Origin: Rhodobium gokarnense
GTDB taxonomy: Bacteria; Pseudomonadota; Alphaproteobacteria; Rhizobiales; Rhodobiaceae
Direction of reading: 5' to 3'
NCBI RefSeq assembly: GCF_025961475.1
Contig: NZ_JAOQNS010000007.1
Coordinates: forward strand, 186,001 to 250,000
DNA length: 64,000 nt
The notes beneath the pieces were generated by a model that saw only the letters and a list, made by a program, of their open reading frames with translations, had not been told where the DNA came from and searched no databases. Numbering within the stretch: position 1 is the first letter of the stretch; every line of letters starts with the position of its first letter. This document shows positions 26,149 through 34,296 of this stretch, piece after piece. The position numbers and the translations under genes are program-made.

Positions 26149-27003
26149 ATGATCCCGACCATCCGCCAGAGCCCGCTGTTCCGCTGGACCTACCGGGCCT
26201 ATGTGCTGGCCTTCTTCATCTATCTGGCGCTGCCGCTCGCCGTCGTCTGCGTCTTTGCCTTCAATGACAGCCTCTTCCCGTCGCTGCCCTGGCAGGGCTT
26301 CACCTGGGACTGGTTCATCGGCACGGAGCGCCCGCGCCTCGGCGTCTTCAACGAGCGGCCGATCATCCGTTCGATCTGGACGTCGGCCTTCGTCGCGGTC
26401 TGGGTGGCGGTGCTGTCCGTTGCTGTCGGCACCACCAACGCGTTCCTGTTCGTGCGCCACCAGTTCCGCTTCAAGAACGGGCTCTACGTCCTGATGCTCC
26501 TGCCGCTGGTCATTCCCGGCATTATCCTCGGCATCTCGATCCTCGTTGCCTCCAACACGCTCGCCAACACTCTGGAAGACGCCACCGGCATGTGGTTCGA
26601 CAGCCTGCGCCCCGGCCTGCCGCTGGTGATCCTCGGCCAGTTCTCGTTCATTGCCACCTTCGCGACGCTGGTGATCTCGGCAAGGCTCGAAAAATTCGAC
26701 CGCTCGCTGGAGGAGGCCGCGCTCAACCTCGGGGCAACGCCGCTCGGCGCGGTCTGGGCGATCACCATCCCGTTCCTGTTCCCGGCGATCGCGGGGGCGA
26801 CCGTCGTCGCCATCCTGATGAGTTTCGAGAACTTCAACACGACGTTGATGCTGGTCGGGTCGGACGCGCCGCTGACGATCACCATGTTCGACCGGCTGAA
26901 GGAAGGCTCGACGCCGGTCCTCAACGCCGTCTCGCTGCTGCTGATGGTCGCCTCGGCCGCCCTTGGCCTCGTCTCGCTACTGTTGCAGGGGCGCAAGGAC
27001 TGA
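26149..27003 (+). CDS. ABC transporter permease (PotC type)
   Basis: Second inner-membrane permease, 284 residues, with around six spans. The EAA motif is EEAALNLGATPLGAVWAITI. The insert between helices 1 and 2 (WFIGTERPRLGVFNERPII) is longer than usual. It is the last gene of the four-gene transporter operon; the next gene is a GntR regulator 255 bases downstream with operator sites between. Confidence 0.9.
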   Translation: MIPTIRQSPLFRWTYRAYVLAFFIYLALPLAVVCVFAFNDSLFPSLPWQGFTWDWFIGTERPRLGVFNERPIIRSIWTSAFVAVWVAVLSVAVGTTNAFLFVRHQFRFKNGLYVLMLLPLVIPGIILGISILVASNTLANTLEDATGMWFDSLRPGLPLVILGQFSFIATFATLVISARLEKFDRSLEEAALNLGATPLGAVWAITIPFLFPAIAGATVVAILMSFENFNTTLMLVGSDAPLTITMFDRLKEGSTPVLNAVSLLLMVASAALGLVSLLLQGRKD

Positions 27004-27180
27004 GCGGCGACTCGTCCGGCATCCGCTGAGCGGCTTCCGCTCCGCCTTCCTCCCATCGACGATTTTTCGGAAAACCGCCGGAGCGCGCCCGTTCGAGGCG
27101 GGTGCGCGCCTGTGTAGCATCGTGTGCGGGCAGGGCCCGGATTTCCGCGCGTTCGCCGCCATCGGCCGTCCTGGGGATCG

Positions 27181-27242
27181 AATTGGTCTGCGAAAATGCC
27201 CTTGAATGGTCAGACCAATTGGCGTAGGGCTTCCTGACCAAT
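27181..27242. promoter_or_regulatory. FadR-type operator cluster
   Basis: TGGTCAGACCA at 27,207-27,217 fits the FadR-family consensus TNGT-N3-ACNA exactly. Matching half-sites flank it: ATTGGTC (27,182-27,188) and GACCAAT (27,236-27,242). The outer AATTGGTCTG and CAGACCAATT also form a 10-bp inverted repeat. The sites lie 17-78 bases before the FadR-type regulator ATG, as for autoregulation, and the same core occurs before the second FadR-type gene. Confidence 0.7.
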
Positions 27243-27258
27243 AAAGAAAAGTCCTCGC

Positions 27259-28050
27259 ATGCAAACGTCGGAAAAATCCCGCGCCAACCTCCAGACTCAG
27301 ACCGCGATGCCGGTTGGCGCGGGGCCGACGGGACGTTCCGGCAACAGCGCTGACATCGTGTTCCATTACCTGCGCGGACGGATCGAGGATGGTACCCTTG
27401 CCGCCGGCGATCGGCTGCCGCCGGAGCGCGACCTTGCGGCGCTCCTCGGCATGAGCCGGCCGGTGCTCCGGGAAGCCCTTCGCGCATTGGAAATGATTGG
27501 CGTCGTCGCCATCCGCCAGGGATCGGGCACCGTGCTGTGCCGCCCGGATGCCTCGTCGTTGGCCGAATTCTTCACCTTCGCCCTGCTTCAGGACGTCCCG
27601 GTCACCGAGGACGTGATGGAGGCCCGCATCGCCGTCGAGTGCCAGGCGGGACGGCTCGCCTGCGAGCGCGCGACGATCAGCGACATCAACGCCCTTCGCG
27701 CCGCGGTCGAGGAGATCGAGCGCACCATCGACGATCCGGAAGCCGGCGCGCGCGCCGACCACGCCTTCCACTCCGAACTGGTCGCCGCCGCCCATTCGCC
27801 CGTGCTCACCGCCCTTTATGCAACGCTCGCCGACCTCCTGCAGCGCAACCACGTCGATCGCCGGCGCAGCATCCCCGCGACCGATGCGTTCCGCGCCTAT
27901 GTGGTCGACGACCACCGCCGCATCCTGACCACGCTCGTGGACCGCAAGGCCAAGAATGTCGACGCCGTGCTGCGGCGCCATTTCGCCATCGGCAACGAGT
28001 TCCGCGACGCGGCGGCGCGCCAGGAAATCCTCGGCCTCTGGTCCGTCTGA
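27259..28050 (+). CDS. FadR-subfamily GntR regulator (first paralogue)
   Basis: A 263-residue transcription regulator: N-terminal winged helix (GDRLPPERDLAALLGMSRP) and a C-terminal FCD ligand domain with metal-binding His residues (ADHAFHSEL, DDHRRIL). It is a paralogue of the regulator at 30,771; both share ECQA(G/I)RLAC, ADHAFH and HV(D/E)RRR. Recognition helices are almost identical (GMSRPVLREALRAL versus GISRPLLREGLRAL), so the two probably bind the same operator. It opens the sugar island. The first 30 residues are a disordered-looking extension. Confidence 0.9.
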   Translation: MQTSEKSRANLQTQTAMPVGAGPTGRSGNSADIVFHYLRGRIEDGTLAAGDRLPPERDLAALLGMSRPVLREALRALEMIGVVAIRQGSGTVLCRPDASSLAEFFTFALLQDVPVTEDVMEARIAVECQAGRLACERATISDINALRAAVEEIERTIDDPEAGARADHAFHSELVAAAHSPVLTALYATLADLLQRNHVDRRRSIPATDAFRAYVVDDHRRILTTLVDRKAKNVDAVLRRHFAIGNEFRDAAARQEILGLWSV

Positions 28051-28121
28051 GGCTGCCCGCCCAACAGTGCCGCCCGATGGTTCGTTCCCCCGACGGCCTC
28101 CGCACGAAAGGACTTCTTTCC

Positions 28122-29036
28122 ATGACCGATACCGCCACGTCTTCCGCGACCGGGGTCTCGCGCCTTCTGTTCGTCGGCGCCGGGGTGATGGGCGCGCCGA
28201 TGATCCGTAATCTCAAGAAGGCCGGCGTTCCCGTCGTTGCCTTCGACACCCGCCAGGAGGTCCTCGACGGCCTTGCGGCGGAGGGTATTGAGGTCACGGC
28301 TGATGCCCACGCCGCGGCGCGGGAAGCCGACGTCGTCGTCACCATGCTGCCCGACACGCCCGACGTGAAAGCCGTGCTGATGGGCGAGGAGGGGCTCGGC
28401 GCGGCGATGACGCCCGGTAGCCTCGTCATCGACATGAGCACGATCTCGGCGACGGCCGTCAAGGAAATGGCCGGGGTGCTCGCTGGGCGCGACATCGCGA
28501 TGCTCGATGCGCCGGTCAGCGGCGGCATGAAGGGCGCGGTTGCCGGCACGCTTTCGATCATGGTTGGCGGCGCGGCGGAGGCGTTCGCGCGCGGCCGTCC
28601 GGTGCTGGAGGCGATGGGCAGCACGATCCGTCACGTCGGCGAGATCGGCACCGGCCAGGTGTTCAAGATGTGCAACCAGTTGATGGCCGCCAGCCACATC
28701 CAGGCAATGTGCGAGGCGTTCGCGCTGTGCCGCAGCTTCGACGGCGATCTCGGCCTGCTGCGCGAGGTGCTGATGGGCGGTGCCGCCGGGTCGTGGATGC
28801 TGGACAATCTCGGTCCCCAGGTGCTTGCCGGCGACACCAGCGCCGGGTTCCGCATCGATCTCCACCTGAAAGACCTGAGGCTTGCCAACGAGGCGGCCTT
28901 CGACAAGGGGCTGCCGCTGCCCGGCCTTGCCATGGCGACGACGCTGTACCTGGAAACCCGCGCCCACGGCGAGGGCGGCAACGGCAACCAGGCCCTGTTC
29001 CGGACCATCGATCGCATGACCAACCAGGCCGGCTGA
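28122..29036 (+). CDS. NAD(P)-dependent 3-hydroxyisobutyrate/beta-hydroxy-acid dehydrogenase family protein
   Basis: A 304-residue beta-hydroxy-acid dehydrogenase. The Rossmann motif is LLFVGAGVMGAPMIRNLKKAG, the substrate loop LDAPVSGGMKGAVAG and the catalytic Lys region GTGQVFKMCNQLM, with cofactor-side KDLRLANEAA. Related enzymes act on 3-hydroxyisobutyrate, tartronate semialdehyde (GarR) and threonate (LtnD). The sugar-acid context (RpiB-like isomerase and PfkB kinase next door) points to a sugar acid rather than valine breakdown. ATG 28122 is preceded by GAAAGGAC and gives the normal length. Confidence 0.85.
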   Translation: MTDTATSSATGVSRLLFVGAGVMGAPMIRNLKKAGVPVVAFDTRQEVLDGLAAEGIEVTADAHAAAREADVVVTMLPDTPDVKAVLMGEEGLGAAMTPGSLVIDMSTISATAVKEMAGVLAGRDIAMLDAPVSGGMKGAVAGTLSIMVGGAAEAFARGRPVLEAMGSTIRHVGEIGTGQVFKMCNQLMAASHIQAMCEAFALCRSFDGDLGLLREVLMGGAAGSWMLDNLGPQVLAGDTSAGFRIDLHLKDLRLANEAAFDKGLPLPGLAMATTLYLETRAHGEGGNGNQALFRTIDRMTNQAG

Positions 29037-29094
29037 CGCCGGCGAACACCCGGTCCCGCCGATCCGTGCGGGCCCCCGAGAGGACGACCAGAAC

Positions 29095-29556
29095 ATGGCG
29101 GCAGACAAGAAGACCATCGTCATCGGGTCCGACCACGCCGGATTTCCGATGAAGGGCCTTGCCCTGGAGGTCATTCGCGACCTCGGCTACGCGATCACCG
29201 ATGTCGGGTCCTATGACGACAAGCCGGTCGACTTCCCGGACGTTGCCCGCGCCCTTTGCAAGGAGATCCTGGAGGGCAGGGCGGAGCGCGGCATCATGGT
29301 CTGCGGCACCGGCGTCGGCGCGGCGATCGCCACCAACAAGGTGCGGGGCATCCGCGCCGCCGTCTGCCACGACGTCCATTCCGCGCACCAGGGCGTCGAG
29401 CACGACAACGTCAACGTGATGTGCATCGGCGCGCAGATCGTCGGGGCTTGGCTGGCGCGCGACCTCTTCACCGCGTTCCTCAAGGCCGAATTCGACCCGC
29501 GCGAGGAGCATGTGCGCCGGGTCTGCAAGCTTTCCGACCTGGAAGGCGATCTCTAG
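29095..29556 (+). CDS. RpiB/LacA/LacB-family sugar-phosphate isomerase
   Basis: A 153-residue aldose-ketose phosphate isomerase. IVIGSDHAGFPMKGLAL and MVCGTGVGAAIATNKVRG carry the base-binding Asp/His and catalytic Cys. The stretch HSAHQGVEHDNVNVMCIGAQ differs from classic ribose-5-phosphate isomerase B and resembles the tetrulose-phosphate isomerase branch (EryI/DerI-type). Adjacent PfkB kinase and sugar ABC transporter support a role in pentose or tetrose breakdown. Ribose 5-phosphate isomerase remains possible. The stop is followed at once by a REP-like element. Confidence 0.82.
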   Translation: MAADKKTIVIGSDHAGFPMKGLALEVIRDLGYAITDVGSYDDKPVDFPDVARALCKEILEGRAERGIMVCGTGVGAAIATNKVRGIRAAVCHDVHSAHQGVEHDNVNVMCIGAQIVGAWLARDLFTAFLKAEFDPREEHVRRVCKLSDLEGDL

Positions 29557-29655
29557 AGCGTTTCACGCGATTACGGAATCGCCTGAAACGCTCTGACCGT
29601 TTGTTTTAACGCGTATTCTTATCCGAAAACCGGTCTCCACGTTTCGGGAATACGC
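29555..29655. repeat. REP-like composite palindromic element, copy 3
   Basis: Two palindromes in series. The first has 18-base arms AGAGCGTTTCACGCGATT and AATCGCCTGAAACGCTCT with one mismatch and loop ACGG. The second has GCGTATTC (29,611-29,618) and GAATACGC (29,648-29,655) around CCGAAAACCGG and GTTTCGG. The second part matches the copy at 4,316-4,381 in reverse and the degenerate copy near 9,770. It starts in the stop region of the RpiB-like gene and will form a strong mRNA hairpin. Confidence 0.75.
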
Positions 29656-29675
29656 TTTAGACGGAGGCTCCTCCG

Positions 29676-30605
29676 GTGGCTGCCAACATTCTCGTCTTCG
29701 GGTCGCTCAACGCCGATCTGGTGTTTGCGGTCGACAGGCTGCCGGCGCCGGGCGAGACCGTCATCGGCCCCGGCTACACGGTCATTCCCGGCGGCAAGGG
29801 CGCCAACCAGGCGGTGGCGGCGGCAGGCGCGCGGGTTCCCGTGCAGATGGCCGGCTGCGTCGGCGCCGACAGCTTCGGCGATCTCCTGCTGAGGTCACTG
29901 GAAGGCGCGCGGGTGGGTACCAGCTTCGTGCACCGCATCGCGGCGCCGACGGGATGCGCAGCGATCGGTGTCGATGCGGCCGGCGCCAACCAGATCATGG
30001 TCGCCGGCGGCGCCAATCTCGAAGCGCGTGCCGCCGACGTCGCCGACGCGATGCTGACGCCGCAGACGACGCTGGTCCTGCAGATGGAGGTCACCGCGGC
30101 GGAAAACTGGGCGCTGATCCGGCGCGCCCGCGACCGCGGCACCCGGACCGTCCTCAATGTGGCACCGGCCGCGCCGTTGCCGGAAGAGATCCTGCCGCTC
30201 ATCGATGTCCTCGTCGTCAACGAGGGCGAGGCCGTTGCCGTCGCCCGCGGGCTCGATACCGATAGGGGCGATCCGCTCGACTGCGGCCGCTTCCTTGCTG
30301 GGCGCACCGGCGGGACCTGCGTGGTGACGCTCGGCGAGGCCGGCTCGATCGGCTTTTCGCCCGAAGGCGCCTGGCGCGTCGGGGCGCTGCCGGTCAAGCC
30401 GGTCGACACGACTGCGGCCGGCGACGGCTTCGTCGGCTGGCTGGCGGCGCGGCTCGGCTTCGGTGATGCCCTGCCGGCGGCGATGCGCTGGGCTGCCGTG
30501 GCGGCCGGGCTTGCCTGCGAGACGGCCGGCGCCCAGCCGAGCCTGCCGGGCCTCGATGCGGTCGCCGGCCGGCTGTCCGAACTTGCCGAACCGGAGCGCG
30601 TCTGA
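29676..30605 (+). CDS. PfkB-family carbohydrate kinase (ribokinase-like)
   Basis: ATP-dependent sugar kinase of 309 residues. ILVFGSLNADLVFAVDRLP and GGKGANQAVAAAGA are the first PfkB signature region and KPVDTTAAGDGFVGWLAA the second, with catalytic Asp in the TTAAGDGF loop. The start is GTG 29676 behind GACGGAGG. Ribokinase is the closest named family. With the RpiB-like isomerase and the ribose/xylose-type ABC transporter, a pathway sugar -> sugar phosphate -> isomer is likely. The substrate is not fixed by sequence. Confidence 0.87.
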   Translation: MAANILVFGSLNADLVFAVDRLPAPGETVIGPGYTVIPGGKGANQAVAAAGARVPVQMAGCVGADSFGDLLLRSLEGARVGTSFVHRIAAPTGCAAIGVDAAGANQIMVAGGANLEARAADVADAMLTPQTTLVLQMEVTAAENWALIRRARDRGTRTVLNVAPAAPLPEEILPLIDVLVVNEGEAVAVARGLDTDRGDPLDCGRFLAGRTGGTCVVTLGEAGSIGFSPEGAWRVGALPVKPVDTTAAGDGFVGWLAARLGFGDALPAAMRWAAVAAGLACETAGAQPSLPGLDAVAGRLSELAEPERV

Positions 30606-30654
30606 GGTCCCGGATCAGGCCTGTCGTCGGCTCGGGGCGACTTTTGAGAACAAG

Positions 30655-30665
30655 TGGTAAGACCA
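30655..30665. promoter_or_regulatory. FadR-type operator, distal site
   Basis: TGGTAAGACCA fits TNGT-N3-ACNA and lies 106 bases upstream of the perfect copy that overlaps the second FadR-type gene start. The two sites would flank the promoter. Confidence 0.55.
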
Positions 30666-30734
30666 GTGTTGTTATCCCCGGAAAATAGCCAATTAAACTC
30701 GATACCTGCGACCATTTTGGCGCCGGTTTCCAGG

Positions 30735-30771
30735 TTGCCATTTGGGCGTTTTTCCGATAGTGGTCAGACCA
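30735..30771 (+). promoter_or_regulatory. Promoter with FadR-type operator overlapping the start codon
   Basis: TGGTCAGACCA (30,761-30,771) is identical to the core operator at 27,207 and its last base is the A of the regulator ATG. A candidate -35 TTGCCA (30,735) and -10 GATAGT (30,756) would start transcription within a base or two of the ATG, and no ribosome site precedes it. The gene could therefore be read from a leaderless transcript and be shut off directly by its own product. Confidence 0.5.
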
Positions 30772-31547
30772 TGGACAGGTCAGATGACGATACGGCCGCC
30801 ACGGCCAGGGGTTCCGACATTTCGGGCGCGGCGAAGGTCATCGCCTATGTCCGCGAAAAGCTCATTTCCGGGGAGTTCAAGCCGGGCGACCGGCTGCCCG
30901 GCGAGCGCGATCTCTGCGCCCGGCTCGGCATCAGCCGGCCGCTGCTGCGCGAGGGGCTCCGGGCGCTTTCCGTCCTTGGCCTCGTCGACGTCCGGCAGGG
31001 GCGGGGAACGACCATCGGCCGGGCCGATATCAGCGCGCTGGGCGATGCCCTGGTGTTCTGCCTGGCGCAGGAGCCGAACGTCGTCGACGACGTGCTGCAG
31101 GTGCGCACCGCCATCGAATGCCAGGCCATCCGGCTCGCCTGCACCACGGCCAGCGATGCGGATCTCGCCGAAATCAACGGCAAGCTGGCAACGCTGGTGG
31201 AATCGCTGCAGGACCCGGAGCGCGGCGGCATTGCCGACCATGCGTTCCACCTGGCGATCGTCAAGGCCAGCCGCAGCCCCAGCCTCATCACCATGTACCG
31301 GGCGATAGAGCCCTTGCTGATGCGCTCGCATGTGGAGCGCCGGCGCCTCGTCATTCCCGACCAGGAGGTGACGCTGCACCTGGTGGAGTCCCACCGCGAG
31401 GTGTTCGTTGCCATCGTCAACGGCGATCCGGACGACGCGGAACGAAAGATGAGGGAGCATTTCCAGATCAGCGCCCGCCTGCACCGCGCCCGGTTCCTCA
31501 GAATGGTCCGGGGCGATGCCGATCGCGCGGGCGCGCGAACCACCTAG
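30771..31547 (+). CDS. FadR-subfamily GntR regulator (second paralogue)
   Basis: A 258-residue regulator with an N-terminal winged helix (GDRLPGERDLCARLGISRP) and an FCD domain (ADHAFHLAIV, ESHREVF). It is a clear paralogue of the regulator at 27,259. ATG 30771 is chosen because the helix-turn-helix begins about 30 residues later, as is normal. It is transcribed toward the sugar ABC transporter genes and probably controls them together with its paralogue. Confidence 0.9.
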   Translation: MDRSDDDTAATARGSDISGAAKVIAYVREKLISGEFKPGDRLPGERDLCARLGISRPLLREGLRALSVLGLVDVRQGRGTTIGRADISALGDALVFCLAQEPNVVDDVLQVRTAIECQAIRLACTTASDADLAEINGKLATLVESLQDPERGGIADHAFHLAIVKASRSPSLITMYRAIEPLLMRSHVERRRLVIPDQEVTLHLVESHREVFVAIVNGDPDDAERKMREHFQISARLHRARFLRMVRGDADRAGARTT

Positions 31548-31703
31548 GGACTTGGCGACCGAGGGAGGTCGAGGGGGCACGCCCGCTCCCGCCCGGCCGC
31601 GCCGCATGACGGCCGCGGCAGCGTCGCGGACAAAAAGAAACGTCGGTCGGAGCCCCGTGCCGGCCGAAACCCAGCAGCGAAGAAAGACGGGAGGAGAGGA
31701 AAT

Positions 31704-32735
31704 ATGTACGACAAGAACGCATTCGCACTCACGCGCAAGGACTTTCTGAGAGGGACCCTCGTCGGCGCCGTCAGCCTGGCGCTCGGCTCGCGCGTTGCCC
31801 TGGCCGCAGAGCCGGTCAAGGTCGGCTTCATCGTCCCCGACTACGAAGAGATGCGCTGGAAGGCCGCCGACCAGCGGTTTTTCGAGGAAGAAGCCAAGAA
31901 GCTCAATCTGGACATTGTCGTCCAGTCCTCGAACAACTCCGAATCCCAGCAGGCCAACCAGGTTGAGAACATGCTGACGCTCGGCGTCCAGGTGCTCGTC
32001 CTGACGCCGGTCAACGCCAATGCCGCGGCGGCCCTCGTCGTCAAGGCCAAGCGCGCCGGCGTGCCGGTCATCGACTACAACTTCCTGATCCCGAAGTCGG
32101 ACGTTGCCGTCTTCATCGGCCGCGACGCCGTGGAGATCGGCGAGAGCATCGGCTCCGCCGCCCTTAAGGCAAGGCCGAAGGGCAACTACATCCTGTGCTT
32201 CGGCGACCAGGGCATGAGCGTTGCCGTCGATACTGCCAAGGGCAACCTGAACGCCCTGCAGCCGGCGATCGATGCCGGCGACATCACCGTCATCTCGCAG
32301 CAATACAACAAGGCATGGTCGACCAATTCGGCAAGGGCCCAGGTCGAGAACGCCCTGACCCAGGCCAATAACGACGTCGCCGCCGTCGTCTGCAGCAATG
32401 ACGGCATGGCCTATGGCGCCATCCAGGCCCTGCAGGCCCAGGGACTTGCCGGCAAGGTGTTCGTCACCGGCGTCGACTGCGAGCCGCACGCCCAGGAACT
32501 GATCCGCGAAGGCCTCCTCAGCGTCTCCAACTTCAGCGAGTTCGACGGCATGGGCCGGCAGGCCGCGCAGTCGGCGCTGGCCCTGGCGACCGGCAAGGAG
32601 GTCGATGCGGCCGGCACGATCGACAACGGATCGGGCAAGCCGGTGCCGTGGATCAAGGTGCCGAACGTCAACGTGACCAAGGACAACATCGACGAGATGA
32701 CGTCCGATCATGCCTGGTGGTTCGCGAAGGCCTGA
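31704..32735 (+). CDS. Sugar ABC transporter substrate-binding protein (XylF/RbsB type)
   Basis: Periplasmic sugar-binding protein, 343 residues. LTRKDFLRGTLVGAVSLALG and the following VALAAE form the signal peptide, with cleavage near residue 35. The mature part has the type 1 periplasmic-binding fold (VKVGFIVPDYEEMRWKAADQ, QVLVLTPVNANAA, AAVVCSNDGMAYGAIQAL). It resembles D-xylose/ribose-binding proteins. GGGAGGAGAGGAAAT provides a strong ribosome site. It is followed five bases later by the ATPase gene. Confidence 0.9.
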   Translation: MYDKNAFALTRKDFLRGTLVGAVSLALGSRVALAAEPVKVGFIVPDYEEMRWKAADQRFFEEEAKKLNLDIVVQSSNNSESQQANQVENMLTLGVQVLVLTPVNANAAAALVVKAKRAGVPVIDYNFLIPKSDVAVFIGRDAVEIGESIGSAALKARPKGNYILCFGDQGMSVAVDTAKGNLNALQPAIDAGDITVISQQYNKAWSTNSARAQVENALTQANNDVAAVVCSNDGMAYGAIQALQAQGLAGKVFVTGVDCEPHAQELIREGLLSVSNFSEFDGMGRQAAQSALALATGKEVDAAGTIDNGSGKPVPWIKVPNVNVTKDNIDEMTSDHAWWFAKA

Positions 32736-32740
32736 CGGTC

Positions 32741-34291
32741 ATGTCGCTTGCCCCTGCCCAGACGGCCGAGGTCGCCATCGAGGCGATCGACGTCAGCAAA
32801 CGCTATGGCGCGGCCTATGCGCTTGCCGACGTCAACGTCTCGTGGCTTGCCGGCGACGTTCACGCCATTGCCGGCGAGAACGGGGCGGGCAAGTCGACGC
32901 TTGTCAAAATCATCTCCGGCGTCATCGGCGCCGGAGACTACGACGGCACCATCCGGATCGACGGCGAGCCGGTGCGCTTTGCCGGCGTGCGCGACGCGGA
33001 GCGCGCGGGGGTGTTCCTGGTTCCCCAGGAACTCAACATCGTCCCGGAGATCAGCGTCGCCGACTACCTGTATCTCAACCGCGAGCCGCAGCACCGCGGT
33101 GTCATCGACCTGCGCCAGCTTCTCGCCGATACGGCGCGCTGGCTGGAGACCTTCCGGCTACCGATATCGCCGCTCACCAAGATGGGCGAGTTGCGCTCCC
33201 ACGAGCAGCAACTCGTCAGCATCGCCCGGGCGATGACGCAAGGCGTGCGGATCCTGATCCTCGACGAGCCGACGGCGAGCCTGACGGCGCAGGAGACCGA
33301 GCTTCTGTTCGAGCGCGTGCGCGCGTTCCGCGATCTCGGCGTGACGACGCTCTACATCTCCCATCGGTTGGCCGAATTCGAGGCCATCGCCGATGCCGTC
33401 ACCGTCATGCGCGACGGGCGCATCGTCGATAATTTCCGCATTGCGGAGGAACCGCATCCGCCACAGCGGGTGGTGCGGGCGATGGTCGGGCGCGATCTCA
33501 GCGAGCTCTATCCGAAGGACACCCGCACGCCCGGCGATGTGCGTCTGTCGCTGGAGAACTGGACCGTCGGCAGCCCGGCGGCAAAGCGCCGGGACCCGGT
33601 GCGCGACGTCACGCTCTCGGTGCGCGGCGGCGAGGTCCTCGGCATCTTCGGGCTGGTCGGCTCCGGATCGTCGGACCTGGCCCGCTCGCTGTTCGGTGCC
33701 CACAAGGGCAAGGTGTCGGGCACGGTGAAGATCGGCGGCGATCCGGTGTTTCTGCGCACGCCGCGCGAGGCGATGGCCGTCGGCATCGCTTACCTGCCGA
33801 GCGACCGCAAGCGCGACGGCCTCGTCCAAGGCATGTCGGTGGCGGCGAACCTGACGCTCGCGTCCCTCGGCAACCTCGTCGACGGCGGCATGATCGACCG
33901 GCGCAGCGAGCTCACCTCGGTGCGCCAGTATGTCGATGCCCTGCGCATCAAGGTCGCCTCCGTGGAGCAGCCGGTCGGTGACCTCAGCGGCGGCAACCAG
34001 CAGAAGGTCGTTGCCGCGAAGTGGCTGCGGTCGAACCCGGACATCATCGTATTCGAAGAGCCGACGCGCGGCGTCGATGTCGGGGCGCGCGTCGAAATCT
34101 ATAATCTCATCAATGATATAGCGCGGCAGGGCAAGGCCGTGATCATCGTCTCCACGGACCTGCCGGAGATCATCGGCATGTCCGACCGCGTGATCGCCAT
34201 GCGCGACGGCACGGTCGCCGGCGAGTGGTCGTCCGGTCCGTTCCGGGAGGCCGATATCATGCTTGCCGCCGCCGGGTCCTCTGGGGTGTGA
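32741..34291 (+). CDS. Sugar ABC transporter ATP-binding protein (XylG/RbsA/MglA type)
   Basis: A 516-residue double ATPase of the monosaccharide importer family. The first half has Walker A AGENGAGKST and Walker B LILDEPTASL. Its signature is LRSHEQQLVSIARA, weaker than usual. The second half has an altered Walker A (FGLVGSGSSDLARSLFG), signature LSGGNQQKVVAAKWL and Walker B EEPTRGVDVG. Such an asymmetric pair is normal for MglA-type proteins. Start ATG 32741 follows the binding-protein stop. It works with the permease downstream. Confidence 0.92.
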   Translation: MSLAPAQTAEVAIEAIDVSKRYGAAYALADVNVSWLAGDVHAIAGENGAGKSTLVKIISGVIGAGDYDGTIRIDGEPVRFAGVRDAERAGVFLVPQELNIVPEISVADYLYLNREPQHRGVIDLRQLLADTARWLETFRLPISPLTKMGELRSHEQQLVSIARAMTQGVRILILDEPTASLTAQETELLFERVRAFRDLGVTTLYISHRLAEFEAIADAVTVMRDGRIVDNFRIAEEPHPPQRVVRAMVGRDLSELYPKDTRTPGDVRLSLENWTVGSPAAKRRDPVRDVTLSVRGGEVLGIFGLVGSGSSDLARSLFGAHKGKVSGTVKIGGDPVFLRTPREAMAVGIAYLPSDRKRDGLVQGMSVAANLTLASLGNLVDGGMIDRRSELTSVRQYVDALRIKVASVEQPVGDLSGGNQQKVVAAKWLRSNPDIIVFEEPTRGVDVGARVEIYNLINDIARQGKAVIIVSTDLPEIIGMSDRVIAMRDGTVAGEWSSGPFREADIMLAAAGSSGV

Positions 34292-34296
34292 ATGCC

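Noticed and set aside
30780-32711. 643-codon open frame opposite the second FadR regulator and the sugar-binding protein
   Set aside because: Antisense shadow; crosses two real genes and their intergenic region.
33600-33830. Degenerate second Walker A in the sugar ABC ATPase as sign of a broken gene
   Set aside because: Loss of the canonical P-loop in the second half is normal in the MglA/RbsA/XylG family.
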